Assembly: GCF_024259515.1 (NCBI RefSeq)
Contig: NZ_JANBWE010000002.1
Location: 496,001 to 560,000 of the forward strand
Origin: Salirhabdus salicampi
Lineage (GTDB): Bacteria > Bacillota > Bacilli > Bacillales > Alkalibacillaceae
Length of the DNA: 64,000 nucleotides
Reading direction: 5' to 3'
The first letter of the stretch is position 1. Each line of letters starts with the position of its first letter. Below the pieces are notes generated by a model. The model saw nothing but the letters and a program-made list of their open reading frames with translations, was not told the DNA's origin and made no database searches. The position numbers and the translations under genes are program-made. Of the stretch, positions 37,234 to 44,813 are shown piece by piece.

Positions 37234-38707
37234 TTTAGCAGTGTTACCAGTAGTGATTCCGTTTTTAGCTGGAATTTTAGCAACATTCTTTCACAAACGC
37301 ATAACGATTGTACGCGTGTTTTCACAAATTGCAACCATTATTAGTCTAGGTGTATCCTTATGGATTACCTACTACGTTTCCCAATACGGGACGGTTGTAT
37401 TGGAAATGGGGGCATGGCAAGCGCCTTATGGAATCGTATTTGTAGCTGACATGTTAGCCATTTCCTTAGTAGTTGCGATTAATGTCGTGGCAACAGCTTG
37501 TGTATTTTACGCCCCTGTTTCCTTAACAGAAGAGAAGGAACGTTTTTTCTTTTATACGTTTTACTTTCTCCTTCTAACTGGGGTTGCTGGTGCATTTTTA
37601 ACAGGGGATTTGTTTAACTTATTCGTCTTTTTTGAGGTATTACTGATAGCATCCTATGGTCTAATCGTCTTAGGAAATGAGAGAGTACAGCTTCGTGAAT
37701 CGTTAAAGTATGTATTGCTGAACTTATTCTCCTCCATGCTTTTTGTCACAGCAATTGCCTTTATTTATTCGGTTGTAGGAACCGTAAATATGGCACAGAT
37801 TGCAGAACGTGTTCAAGTCGTTGAACAACACGGTATCTTAACAACGATTGCCGTATTACTCTTTTTTGTATTTGCAACGAAAGCAGCCATTTTTCCGCTT
37901 TATTACTGGCTTCCAAAGTCATATGCTGTTCCAAATCCGGTAGTATCTGCCTTATTCGGAGCATTGCTAACGAAAGTTGGGATTTACTCCATTTTACGTG
38001 CGTTTACTTTAATTTTCGTACATGATCCTGAAATAACACATCAATTGTTCCTTTGGTTAGCTGCATTAACGATGTTACTGGGAGCGATTGGTGCTTTATC
38101 TACCCATAACGTAAAGCTCATCGTGACGTATAACATTATTCCTGCTGTAGGATTTATGTTATTGGGTATCGGTCTACTGTCAGAGACAGGAGTCGCTGGC
38201 TCTGTTTATTATTTAATTCACGACATTATTATTAAAGCAGCCCTCTTTCTCATTATTGGTGCTATCGTTGCCTTAATGGGTACATCCAATTTAAAACAAA
38301 TGGGAGGATTTATACACCACTACCCATTTTTAGGATGGAGTTTTTTTATTGCAACACTAGTACTTGCAGGTATCCCACCATTTAGTGGATTCATCGGTAA
38401 ACTATTGTTAATACAAGGCGGTGTAGAACAAGGAGAGTTTGCGTTAGTCATCATTGCACTGTTTTCTAGTCTGTTAATTTTACTATCTTTAATGAGGATC
38501 TTCATTCGAGGAATATGGGGCGAAAAAGATGAGGAAATGGCAGTGAATAAACCGCTAGCTAGAAAGTTTGCTACACCTGTAGCTTTCCTTCTAATCTTTT
38601 CCATATTATTAGGAATTGGTGCAGAATGGTTCTATCCTCATGTAGAACTTATCGCTAATGAATTGTTGGATCCAAACGTTTACATCAATTCTATTTTAAA
38701 GGAGTAA
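37226..38707 (+). CDS. mrpD: Na+/H+ antiporter subunit D (MrpD)
   Basis: This 493-residue NuoN/NuoL-like antiporter subunit has about 14 membrane helices. Landmarks are GDLFNLFVFFEVLLIASYGL, FATKAAIFPLYYWLPKSYAVP and the AGIPPFSGFIGK loop. In the Mrp complex it forms the second large ion-translocating subunit. Its ATG lies within mrpC with an AAGGGGAA site. Confidence 0.95.
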   Translation: MSNLAVLPVVIPFLAGILATFFHKRITIVRVFSQIATIISLGVSLWITYYVSQYGTVVLEMGAWQAPYGIVFVADMLAISLVVAINVVATACVFYAPVSLTEEKERFFFYTFYFLLLTGVAGAFLTGDLFNLFVFFEVLLIASYGLIVLGNERVQLRESLKYVLLNLFSSMLFVTAIAFIYSVVGTVNMAQIAERVQVVEQHGILTTIAVLLFFVFATKAAIFPLYYWLPKSYAVPNPVVSALFGALLTKVGIYSILRAFTLIFVHDPEITHQLFLWLAALTMLLGAIGALSTHNVKLIVTYNIIPAVGFMLLGIGLLSETGVAGSVYYLIHDIIIKAALFLIIGAIVALMGTSNLKQMGGFIHHYPFLGWSFFIATLVLAGIPPFSGFIGKLLLIQGGVEQGEFALVIIALFSSLLILLSLMRIFIRGIWGEKDEEMAVNKPLARKFATPVAFLLIFSILLGIGAEWFYPHVELIANELLDPNVYINSILKE

Positions 38708-38714
38708 ATGTTTT

Positions 38715-39191
38715 ATGCCATTGCAAATTGTTTACAATATGATCATTGCCATTATGTGGATGTTTCTGACCGAAACATATACATTTCAAGCTCTTGTGAC
38801 CGGATACTTAATCGGAATCTTACTTCTATTCCTGTTACAACGTTTCATACCTGATACGTTTTATTTTCGGAGAGTCATAAAAGTCTTTCAATTAATTTTG
38901 TTGTTTATTAAAGAGTTAACGTTGTCCAATTTCAGTATTGTTAAGCTTGTGTATAAACCTAAGTTAAACATTGAACCCGGTATTTTCGCTTTACCGACCG
39001 AATTAAAAAGTAACTGGGAAATTACATTATTGGCAAATCTTATTACCTTGACACCAGGTACTTTATCTGTCGCTGTGTCGGATGATCAGTCAGTCATTTA
39101 CATTCATGCTATCGATATTCCTGACGTAGAGAAGGAAATCTCATCTATTAAAGAAACATTTGAAAGAGCGATTATGGAGGTGACGAGATAA
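38715..39191 (+). CDS. mrpE: Na+/H+ antiporter subunit E (MrpE)
   Basis: This 158-residue MrpE has N-terminal membrane helices and a cytoplasmic tail. LANLITLTPGTLSVAV is the family signature. It is a structural subunit of the Mrp complex. Seven bases after mrpD. Confidence 0.94.
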   Translation: MPLQIVYNMIIAIMWMFLTETYTFQALVTGYLIGILLLFLLQRFIPDTFYFRRVIKVFQLILLFIKELTLSNFSIVKLVYKPKLNIEPGIFALPTELKSNWEITLLANLITLTPGTLSVAVSDDQSVIYIHAIDIPDVEKEISSIKETFERAIMEVTR

Positions 39192-39192
39192 G

Positions 39193-39492
39193 ATGAACTA
39201 TGAAGGCGCATTGCTAGATCAGGTCGCAACAATATGTATCGTTGTACTCTCCATTTCCATTTTGCTGTTACTTTATCGCACATTAAAGGGACCTACAAAT
39301 CCCGACCGGGCTGTTGCATTAGACACAATTGGTATTAACCTAATGGCTTTAGCTGCATTAGTTGCCATACAGTTGGAAACAACTTGGCTAAATGATGTTA
39401 TCCTGCTCATTGGAATTTTATTGTTTATCGGTACAGTTGCGTTAGCGAAATTTTTAGAAAAGGGTGTTATCATTGATCGAGATCATAATTAG
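39193..39492 (+). CDS. mrpF: Na+/H+ antiporter subunit F (MrpF)
   Basis: This 99-residue protein has three membrane helices. RTLKGPTNPDRAVALDTIGIN is the MrpF hallmark. The start has GGAGGTGA in the mrpE end. It overlaps mrpG. Confidence 0.94.
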   Translation: MNYEGALLDQVATICIVVLSISILLLLYRTLKGPTNPDRAVALDTIGINLMALAALVAIQLETTWLNDVILLIGILLFIGTVALAKFLEKGVIIDRDHN

Positions 39493-39838
39493 TTTTTTAC
39501 TTATTGCCGGCACCTTCTTTATTTTATCTGGCTCGGTTGGTATTATTCGATTCCCTGATGTATACACAAGGCTACATGCAGCAACAAAATCATCAACGTT
39601 AGGTGTCTCAAACGTATTAGTCGGCGCATTTTTGTTTATGTATTTTTACGCTGAAACCTTTAGTGGAAAGCTCATATTAGGAATTATTTTCGTATTATTA
39701 ACGGCACCTGTTTCTGGTCACGTTATTTCCCGTGCAGCCCACCGTAGTGGAGTTGATTTATGGTCAGGAAGCATTAAAGATGCTTACCAAGATGATTTGG
39801 ATAATGTAAAGAAACTGAAACATACAAATCGAACATAA
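39473..39838 (+). CDS. mrpG: Na+/H+ antiporter subunit G (MrpG)
   Basis: This 121-residue MrpG has three membrane helices and GIIRFPDVYTRLHAATK, followed by AHRSGVDLW. The TTG at 39473 is chosen because AAAGGGTG is seven bases upstream; the GTG at 39464 is part of that site. It overlaps mrpF by 20 bases and ends the operon. Confidence 0.92.
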   Translation: MIEIIISFLLIAGTFFILSGSVGIIRFPDVYTRLHAATKSSTLGVSNVLVGAFLFMYFYAETFSGKLILGIIFVLLTAPVSGHVISRAAHRSGVDLWSGSIKDAYQDDLDNVKKLKHTNRT

Positions 39839-39854
39839 TCGACAAAAATTTAGT

Positions 39855-39885
39855 AAACCAGACGATTAATCGTCTGGTTTTTTAT
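39855..39885 (+). terminator. Terminator of the mrp operon
   Basis: A long palindrome AAACCAGACGATT and AATCGTCTGGTTT followed by T6. Confidence 0.92.
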
Positions 39886-39914
39886 TTTCCGATATGAAAT
39901 TTTGATGGACAGAC

Positions 39915-39942
39915 ACAATCCATTACACCTCCTCATAAAGTA
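39915..39942 (+). promoter_or_regulatory. Possible mother-cell sigma promoter of sigK
   Basis: AC (39915-39916), 17 bases, then CATAAAGTA (39934-39942) fits the sigma-K pattern AC and CATAnnnTA; sigma-E recognises a related -10. sigK is known to be transcribed by both forms in the mother cell. Confidence 0.45.
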
Positions 39943-39984
39943 CAAATATAGGCACTTGCCTAATAAGAACCGGAGGTGTTTGTC

Positions 39985-40686
39985 TTGTTCAGCTTAATGC
40001 AAACGATCGCCTACTTCATCAAAGAGATGCTCTTTTTTGCCTCCTATATTAAAAACAATGCTTTTCCGCAACCTTTATCACCTGAAGATGAAGCAAAATA
40101 TTTAAAGCAAATGCAAGAAGGGGATCAACACGCCCGTAATATGCTCATCGAACATAACTTACGTCTAGTGGCACATATTGTCAAAAAATACGAAAACACA
40201 AATGAAGACCAAGAGGATTTAATTTCAATTGGAACCATAGGCTTAATCAAAGGAATCGAAAGTTACTCACCTGACAAAGGTACAAAGTTAGCTACGTATG
40301 CTGCCCGGTGTATTGAAAACGAAATATTAATGTTCTTACGATCGTTAAAAAAGACAAAGAAGGATGTTTCCTTACATGATCCAATTGGTCAAGATAAAGA
40401 AGGAAATGAAATTTGTTTAATGGATATTTTAAAAGCTGAACATCCGGATATTGTTGAACATATCCAAACGAATATGGAGATTGAAAAGATTAACGAATAT
40501 ATTACTATTTTAGACGATCGTGAAAAAGAAGTGATTATGAAACGTTATGGACTGGGGAGTTATAAGGAACTGACACAGCGGGAAATTGCAAAAAAACTCG
40601 GTATTTCTAGAAGTTACGTGTCAAGAATCGAAAAGCGTGCACTTATGAAGATTTTTCATGCTTTTTACCAAGATCAACGAAAATAA
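39985..40686 (+). CDS. sigK: Sporulation sigma factor SigK (pro-sigma-K)
   Basis: This 233-residue RNA polymerase sigma factor directs late mother-cell genes. The start is TTG at 39985, eight bases after GGAGG. It leaves exactly 20 residues before [10 protein letters not shown], the same length as the pro-sequence removed by SpoIVFB in B. subtilis, which strongly supports the start. Region 2 ([13 protein letters not shown]) and region 4 ([24 protein letters not shown]) are intact. The gene is continuous, with no skin-type element splitting it. Confidence 0.96.
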   Translation: MFSLMQTIAYFIKEMLFFASYIKNNAFPQPLSPEDEAKYLKQMQEGDQHARNMLIEHNLRLVAHIVKKYENTNEDQEDLISIGTIGLIKGIESYSPDKGTKLATYAARCIENEILMFLRSLKKTKKDVSLHDPIGQDKEGNEICLMDILKAEHPDIVEHIQTNMEIEKINEYITILDDREKEVIMKRYGLGSYKELTQREIAKKLGISRSYVSRIEKRALMKIFHAFYQDQRK

Positions 40687-40776
40687 AGGAAAAACATGAA
40701 ATGGGACATTATCCTATACACATTTTCACCGTTTGCATATGTTATTAGAAAGCAGATGAAGTGAGGTGAATGTCCT

Positions 40777-40935
40777 TTGTCTCATTTTGGATATGGACCA
40801 GTGGGTAGTTACCCAGTTCCACCTTATTATCCACCATATGGAGGTTATGGTGGCGGGTTTGGATATAGTCTCTTAATTGTATTACTCATTTTACTTCTTG
40901 TATTAGGTGGCTATTACTATTTTCATTATGCATAA
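40777..40935 (+). CDS. YjcZ-like Gly/Tyr-rich sporulation protein
   Basis: This 52-residue protein starts at TTG behind GAGGTGA: MSHFGYGPVGSYPVPPYYPP, then GGYGGGFGYS and a hydrophobic helix (about 31-45) ending in YYYFHYA. Small Gly/Tyr-rich N-termini with one membrane helix match the YjcZ/YhfM-type sporulation proteins, although the YjcZ core is shorter. It directly follows sigK, consistent with mother-cell expression, which is inference. Confidence 0.7.
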   Translation: MSHFGYGPVGSYPVPPYYPPYGGYGGGFGYSLLIVLLILLLVLGGYYYFHYA

Positions 40936-40937
40936 AA

Positions 40938-40976
40938 ACACCACCTTTCCAATATAGGAAAGGTGGTTATCTTTTT
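40938..40976. terminator. Bidirectional terminator after the YjcZ-like gene
   Basis: ACCACCTTTCC and GGAAAGGTGGT arms with a 6-base loop, T-rich on the plus strand, between two convergent stops. Confidence 0.88.
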
Positions 40977-40979
40977 CCC

Positions 40980-43382
40980 TTACTTCATAAATAGCTCTTG
41001 AATATTGTGTCGTACATCGTTGTGAATCGCACCGTAACCACCTAAATAATAAAACTCCGGGATGGTTGATTGTTGTGTTAACCATTGTTGAACACTTGAT
41101 GGTATTTGGTTGTTTTCTACTAAAATGATTGGTGCTGAAAGTTTTGCAGCAAGCGGAGCTCCGGTTAAAGAGTCAATGTATTGTACCTGTTTCTCTACTT
41201 CATTTGATTGACCACGGGCAAAAAACATTTTGTTACCTGTGAACGGAAAATAGTTTGCAATTGCAAGACTAGTTTCATAGCGATTTGTTCCAGCAATACG
41301 AATCATTTGGCTATCATTGTATCCCAATGACCTTAATTGGTCCTCAATACGCCCGGAAACCGCTCCTTTTTCTCCACCAATAATATAAACACGATGAATA
41401 CCATCCAAGGATTTTATATAATTATATATTTCATCTGGCAATTGATCATATTTTGTTAGTAAGATCGGCATTTGTCTTAAACCAGCAAAGGGAGCAATAG
41501 ATAGAGCATCAGGAGAGTATTCATTTCCTGTTGTAATAACAATTTCATTAACTGGCTGATTGTTCGTAATATTTTTTGCAATTTCAACCGATGTAGAATA
41601 CCTCGTAGTCCCTGCTACCCGTTTAATTTGTCCAGAACTTAAATAAGGTTTTTCGGACAAGGCTTCTTCTACTTGTTTTGAAATTGCCCCGTTTTCTCCA
41701 CCCAATAAATACACAGTTTGCGGTTGAAGGCGATCTAATTCTTCTTCAACTTCAGTAGGAAGTTGATCATATTTTGTTAATAGGATAGGCAGGTTAAATC
41801 TCTTCGCCAGAACACTTCCAGCCATTGCGTCTACTGGTAAATCTCCTCTAGCTAATATGACTCCGTCTCCTTGAGATGTCGACCAACCATATTTCGATAT
41901 CGCAGCACCCGTACTATACCGCGTGTCACCATATAATTCTACTACTCCATTTAACGTAACGGATGATACGTAGTACTGTTGACTAGAACCTTCATATTGT
42001 ACAGGATACCAGGCGAAATGATTATGTTTTGATGAATCATAAATAATCTCACCATTGATATATAAAGGGGTATTCGGTTGTAATACTTCTTCTACGTTTC
42101 CGTCCCTTACCCGAGGTTCACTGCGTAAATTAACTTGTTGAGAAGTAATGACTCTTTCTCCCCGTTGATAATTTTGCTTTGTAAACTGTAAAGGACCGTC
42201 AATCTTTATCTCATTATCTTTAAACAATATGCGAGATCCGTATTGATCTTCATAATACGTATTTAAACGATTTGTTGGAAAGGGTGCGATTTGTAAAAGA
42301 CCGTACGTTTTCATATGTTGATAGATTTTTTCCTGATAAGGATTATGACTTGAGAAGGTAGGATCATTTGACTTTACTACTCCATTATAAGCAAGAATAG
42401 CAAAGTACCAGTGATCAACAATCTCCTCTGAACCGTTATTAACCTTTGGTAACGTATAAAACGTATTCGTTTTCGGGTACGTTAAATTCCATTTCTGTTT
42501 TAAAATTTTAATACCTTCTTCAATATTAAATTCCATATCATTTTTCAAGCGATCCACGTACTCTATATCATTGGAATCATAACTAGTAACCTGCATAATT
42601 CCAATTCCTCTACAATCAAAGCTAATAACAGGTTCACCTTTTCTCCAGTTTTGACAATCCTTAGCGTTCGGGTTGTCCGATTCCCACCATTGACGCCATC
42701 CGCTTTCTTGCCATGCGATTGCTTTTACCACTTCTGGGGGAACCCGATGTTCGATAGCCTTTTCTGTTAATAATTGGCTTACGACTGCGGGTGGATTTAA
42801 CTGGTCCGCTGATTTAGATGAAACGAACGGTTTGTCTAATTCTTCTGATTTCGTTTGAACGAGTTGAACATCACCTTGTTGAAATTCATACGTATTCGTT
42901 ACCACGGCAGAAGGTGATATATGTTGATCTTCCCCGTTATATTGAGGATACTTCACGTGCAGCTGGTCTTGCTCAAAGGTCATTTCCCCTTGTGTAAATT
43001 GTTCCGATTTAAATGATAGTTCTACTTGTCCTTTATTTGTCAGTTGTAGTACTTCAAACTGCATAGTCCCACTTGATCCGTAAAATCGATACAAAAGAAT
43101 GAGATATTTTATTCCTTCGTGTTCATATTGAATAACAGTTGAAATTGATCCAAAGTATACTTGATTGGCATAAACTTCTTTATTTTGTGCATCTTCAATC
43201 ATAATTTCCGATATTTGTTCACGGTTTTGAATGTGTATGTCCAAATCATACATAGTTAATGATGTCTTATCGGTGGATATAGAGTGTTCTTTATAATGGT
43301 TAGAGGCGTGTATGGTTGGTTGGACAATAAAGAGGGTGATGAATACGAAAGTGGTTAGTTTCATAACCATAAGTGATTTCAT
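40980..43382 (-). CDS. Secreted lytic transglycosylase with SH3 and three CWB2 repeats
   Basis: This 800-residue exported protein has a signal peptide at about 1-26, an uncharacterised region (about 27-195), an SLT-type transglycosylase domain (about 205-345) with catalytic Glu in AWQESGW (about 226) and GIGIMQV (about 260), a bacterial SH3 domain with QQVNLRSEPR (about 410-475), and three cell-wall-binding type 2 repeats (about 486-580, 588-690, 696-795) with GxTRYST and LLTKYDQLP motifs. CWB2 repeats bind secondary wall polymers in S-layer proteins. It probably remodels peptidoglycan while held on the wall. It is not part of the B. subtilis gene order. Confidence 0.85.
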   Translation of the reverse strand: MKSLMVMKLTTFVFITLFIVQPTIHASNHYKEHSISTDKTSLTMYDLDIHIQNREQISEIMIEDAQNKEVYANQVYFGSISTVIQYEHEGIKYLILLYRFYGSSGTMQFEVLQLTNKGQVELSFKSEQFTQGEMTFEQDQLHVKYPQYNGEDQHISPSAVVTNTYEFQQGDVQLVQTKSEELDKPFVSSKSADQLNPPAVVSQLLTEKAIEHRVPPEVVKAIAWQESGWRQWWESDNPNAKDCQNWRKGEPVISFDCRGIGIMQVTSYDSNDIEYVDRLKNDMEFNIEEGIKILKQKWNLTYPKTNTFYTLPKVNNGSEEIVDHWYFAILAYNGVVKSNDPTFSSHNPYQEKIYQHMKTYGLLQIAPFPTNRLNTYYEDQYGSRILFKDNEIKIDGPLQFTKQNYQRGERVITSQQVNLRSEPRVRDGNVEEVLQPNTPLYINGEIIYDSSKHNHFAWYPVQYEGSSQQYYVSSVTLNGVVELYGDTRYSTGAAISKYGWSTSQGDGVILARGDLPVDAMAGSVLAKRFNLPILLTKYDQLPTEVEEELDRLQPQTVYLLGGENGAISKQVEEALSEKPYLSSGQIKRVAGTTRYSTSVEIAKNITNNQPVNEIVITTGNEYSPDALSIAPFAGLRQMPILLTKYDQLPDEIYNYIKSLDGIHRVYIIGGEKGAVSGRIEDQLRSLGYNDSQMIRIAGTNRYETSLAIANYFPFTGNKMFFARGQSNEVEKQVQYIDSLTGAPLAAKLSAPIILVENNQIPSSVQQWLTQQSTIPEFYYLGGYGAIHNDVRHNIQELFMK

Positions 43383-43520
43383 TGCTGTCTCTCCCTTTGA
43401 AGTGATAATCTAGTAAAACTATATGTTATAGTATAACGACGATTTTAAAAGGAATCTATATTTATATAAAAGTAATAAGTGGTAATTTGTGGAGTCATAT
43501 TTTTGCAAAAAAAAAAAAAA

Positions 43521-43560
43521 AGCTAGCCTATGACTAACGGGTTCAGTTCTAGGAGAGAAA
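43521..43560. repeat. Left inverted repeat of the methyltransferase module
   Basis: It begins AGCTAGCC, continues with CTAACGGGTTCAGTT and then a purine-rich GGAGAGAAA. The same series, inverted, is at 44761-44803. The copies differ by a few bases and small gaps. Confidence 0.75.
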
Positions 43561-43578
43561 ACAATAAATAACACACCG

Positions 43579-43620
43579 AATAGGGGTACAAATCGCACAG
43601 CGTTTCGTACTCCTATTTTT
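43579..43620 (+). terminator. Terminator-like hairpin inside the module
   Basis: ATAGGGGTAC and GTACTCCTAT arms with one GU pair around a 17-base loop, T5 after it on the plus strand. No plus-strand gene ends just before it, so it may be a relic or may insulate the module. Confidence 0.5.
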
Positions 43621-43727
43621 ATTGATATAACAACATTTATTAACTTTTAACACCAGAATTCACATTACAAATAACAACCTTTTTAACAACCGTACATAGA
43701 TTTATGTACCGCTGCAATTAATGTGCT

Positions 43728-43767
43728 AAATAGCGTGTTAAAAGCTATGTTATTTATATTGCTATTT
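43728..43767. repeat. Hairpin with 16-mer direct repeat, left copy
   Basis: AAATAGC and GCTATTT arms enclose ATGTTATTTATATTGC (43747-43762). The identical 16-mer occurs at 44734-44749, again inside a hairpin. Confidence 0.65.
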
Positions 43768-43849
43768 GTGATGTTAATTATGACTAATTCTATTTTTCGG
43801 AAAGGTTCTCTGGGATTTTATGTTAAAATATAGAAAAAGGAACAGGATA

Positions 43850-43883
43850 CCCTTGTTCAACTAACGGGCAGTAGAGTTTAAGA
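43850..43883 (+). repeat. Direct repeat upstream of the methyltransferase
   Basis: CCTTGTTCAACTAACGGG, a variable centre, then AGTTTAAGAG. The partner just after the gene has CCTTATTCAGCTAACGGG and AGTTGAAGAA. Confidence 0.75.
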
Positions 43884-43909
43884 GCTGACGAGAAAAAAAG
43901 GGGGATATT

Positions 43910-44596
43910 ATGGTTTACCGTTATTCCGATTTTTATGACGATAAGACTGTATTTGAACAATACATTAACCAAAGAAGAAGCGTGGATAATCTAAATGATG
44001 TAATAGAGAAACCTATTTTGGTTGATTTGATAGGTAATGTCAAAGGCAAAGATATATTGGACTTAGGTTGTGGAGATGGGGAAATTGGTTTTGACTTTTT
44101 AAATCATGGTTGTCTGAGCTATACAGGCGTAGATGGTTCTAAGAATATGATTGACTTTGCCAACAAAAATTTCGCTGGAGTAAAAAATGCTCAATTTGAA
44201 AAATCATTGTTACAAGAATGGAACTTTCCTACAAGGGCATACGATATGGTTGTTTCCCGTATGAGCTTACATTACCTATCTGATAGTGATTTACTAAATC
44301 TCTTTAATGAGGTATATCAATCATTAAAAGTGGGAGGAGAATTTGTATTTTCCGTAGAACACCCTTTCGCTACTTTTAATAATTATTCTCAGGACTATTA
44401 TGAAGTTGGAGAACAGGTATGTTATTGGCTCGACAATGAAGTAATAAAAGTCCATAGAAAGATAGAAGATTATTTTAATTTATTGCAACAGGCTGGATTT
44501 AAAATTGCTGGTCTTCGTGAAAATCGTAGAATAGATGAACTCGAAGGTGAAGAAAAAAAGATGCCTCTGGTTCTTTTGCTAAAATCTGAGAAATAA
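43910..44596 (+). CDS. Class I SAM-dependent methyltransferase in a repeat-bounded module
   Basis: This 228-residue class I methyltransferase has motif I with DLGCGDGEIGFDF (about 48-60), the acidic motif YTGVDGS and RMSLHYLSD. The substrate is unknown; small-molecule methylation is the usual guess. GGGGG precedes the ATG. It is the only gene inside a 1.3-kb segment bounded by inverted repeats, with direct repeats touching both its ends. It is transcribed opposite to its neighbours. It does not look like the yrrT gene that lies next to mtnN in B. subtilis. Recent acquisition is likely. Confidence 0.85.
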   Translation: MVYRYSDFYDDKTVFEQYINQRRSVDNLNDVIEKPILVDLIGNVKGKDILDLGCGDGEIGFDFLNHGCLSYTGVDGSKNMIDFANKNFAGVKNAQFEKSLLQEWNFPTRAYDMVVSRMSLHYLSDSDLLNLFNEVYQSLKVGGEFVFSVEHPFATFNNYSQDYYEVGEQVCYWLDNEVIKVHRKIEDYFNLLQQAGFKIAGLRENRRIDELEGEEKKMPLVLLLKSEK

Positions 44597-44629
44597 CCTT
44601 ATTCAGCTAACGGGGGCTTTAGTTGAAGA
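44597..44629 (+). repeat. Direct repeat downstream of the methyltransferase
   Basis: CCTTATTCAGCTAACGGG, then a five-base centre and TTTAGTTGAAGA. TTCAGCTAA and TTAGTTGAA also form a small hairpin. It is the downstream copy of the repeat at 43850-43883. Confidence 0.75.
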
Positions 44630-44649
44630 AGAAATTTAAATGATACGAT

Positions 44650-44685
44650 AAAAAACGCTCAGATAAAATTTTCTGAGCGTTTTTG
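44650..44685. terminator. Terminator after the methyltransferase
   Basis: AAAAACGCTCAGA and TCTGAGCGTTTTT arms with an A/T loop and T-run on the plus strand. Confidence 0.88.
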
Positions 44686-44724
44686 TTTGCTGTTTATACT
44701 GTTAATTATAGTTCGGAATGTATG

Positions 44725-44758
44725 CTAATTATCATGTTATTTATATTGCGATTAGCAT
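44725..44758. repeat. Hairpin with 16-mer direct repeat, right copy
   Basis: TGCTAAT and ATTAGCA arms enclose ATGTTATTTATATTGC (44734-44749), identical to the left copy at 43747-43762. Confidence 0.65.
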
Positions 44759-44760
44759 TT

Positions 44761-44803
44761 TTCCCTCCCGAAACTGAACCCGTTAGCCTATGACGGCTAG
44801 CTT
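44761..44803. repeat. Right inverted repeat of the methyltransferase module
   Basis: The complement reads AAGCTAGCC, GCTAACGGGTTCAGTT, then GGGAGGGAAA, matching the left repeat at 43521-43560 in inverted orientation. It ends 11 bases from the mtnN stop codon. Confidence 0.75.
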
Positions 44804-44813
44804 AACTTTATGG

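Larger units (their letters stand above)
43383..43909. other. Long AT-rich intergenic region before the methyltransferase
   Basis: This 527-base stretch has no gene. In order it contains the upstream region of the CWB2 gene with palindrome GTTATAGTATAAC (43425-43437), an A15 run (43507-43521), the left inverted repeat (43521-43560), a terminator-like hairpin (43579-43620), a hairpin with a repeated 16-mer (43728-43767) and the first CTAACGGG direct repeat (43850-43883). Confidence 0.7.

Noticed and set aside
43507-43521. A15 run as sign of retro-element tail
   Set aside because: No reverse transcriptase or group II intron features; it may be only a slippery homopolymer at the module edge.
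43501-44810. Classical integron attC sites around the methyltransferase
   Set aside because: The repeats share a CTAACGGG core but do not match RYYYAAC and GTTRRRY, and there is no integrase in the window.
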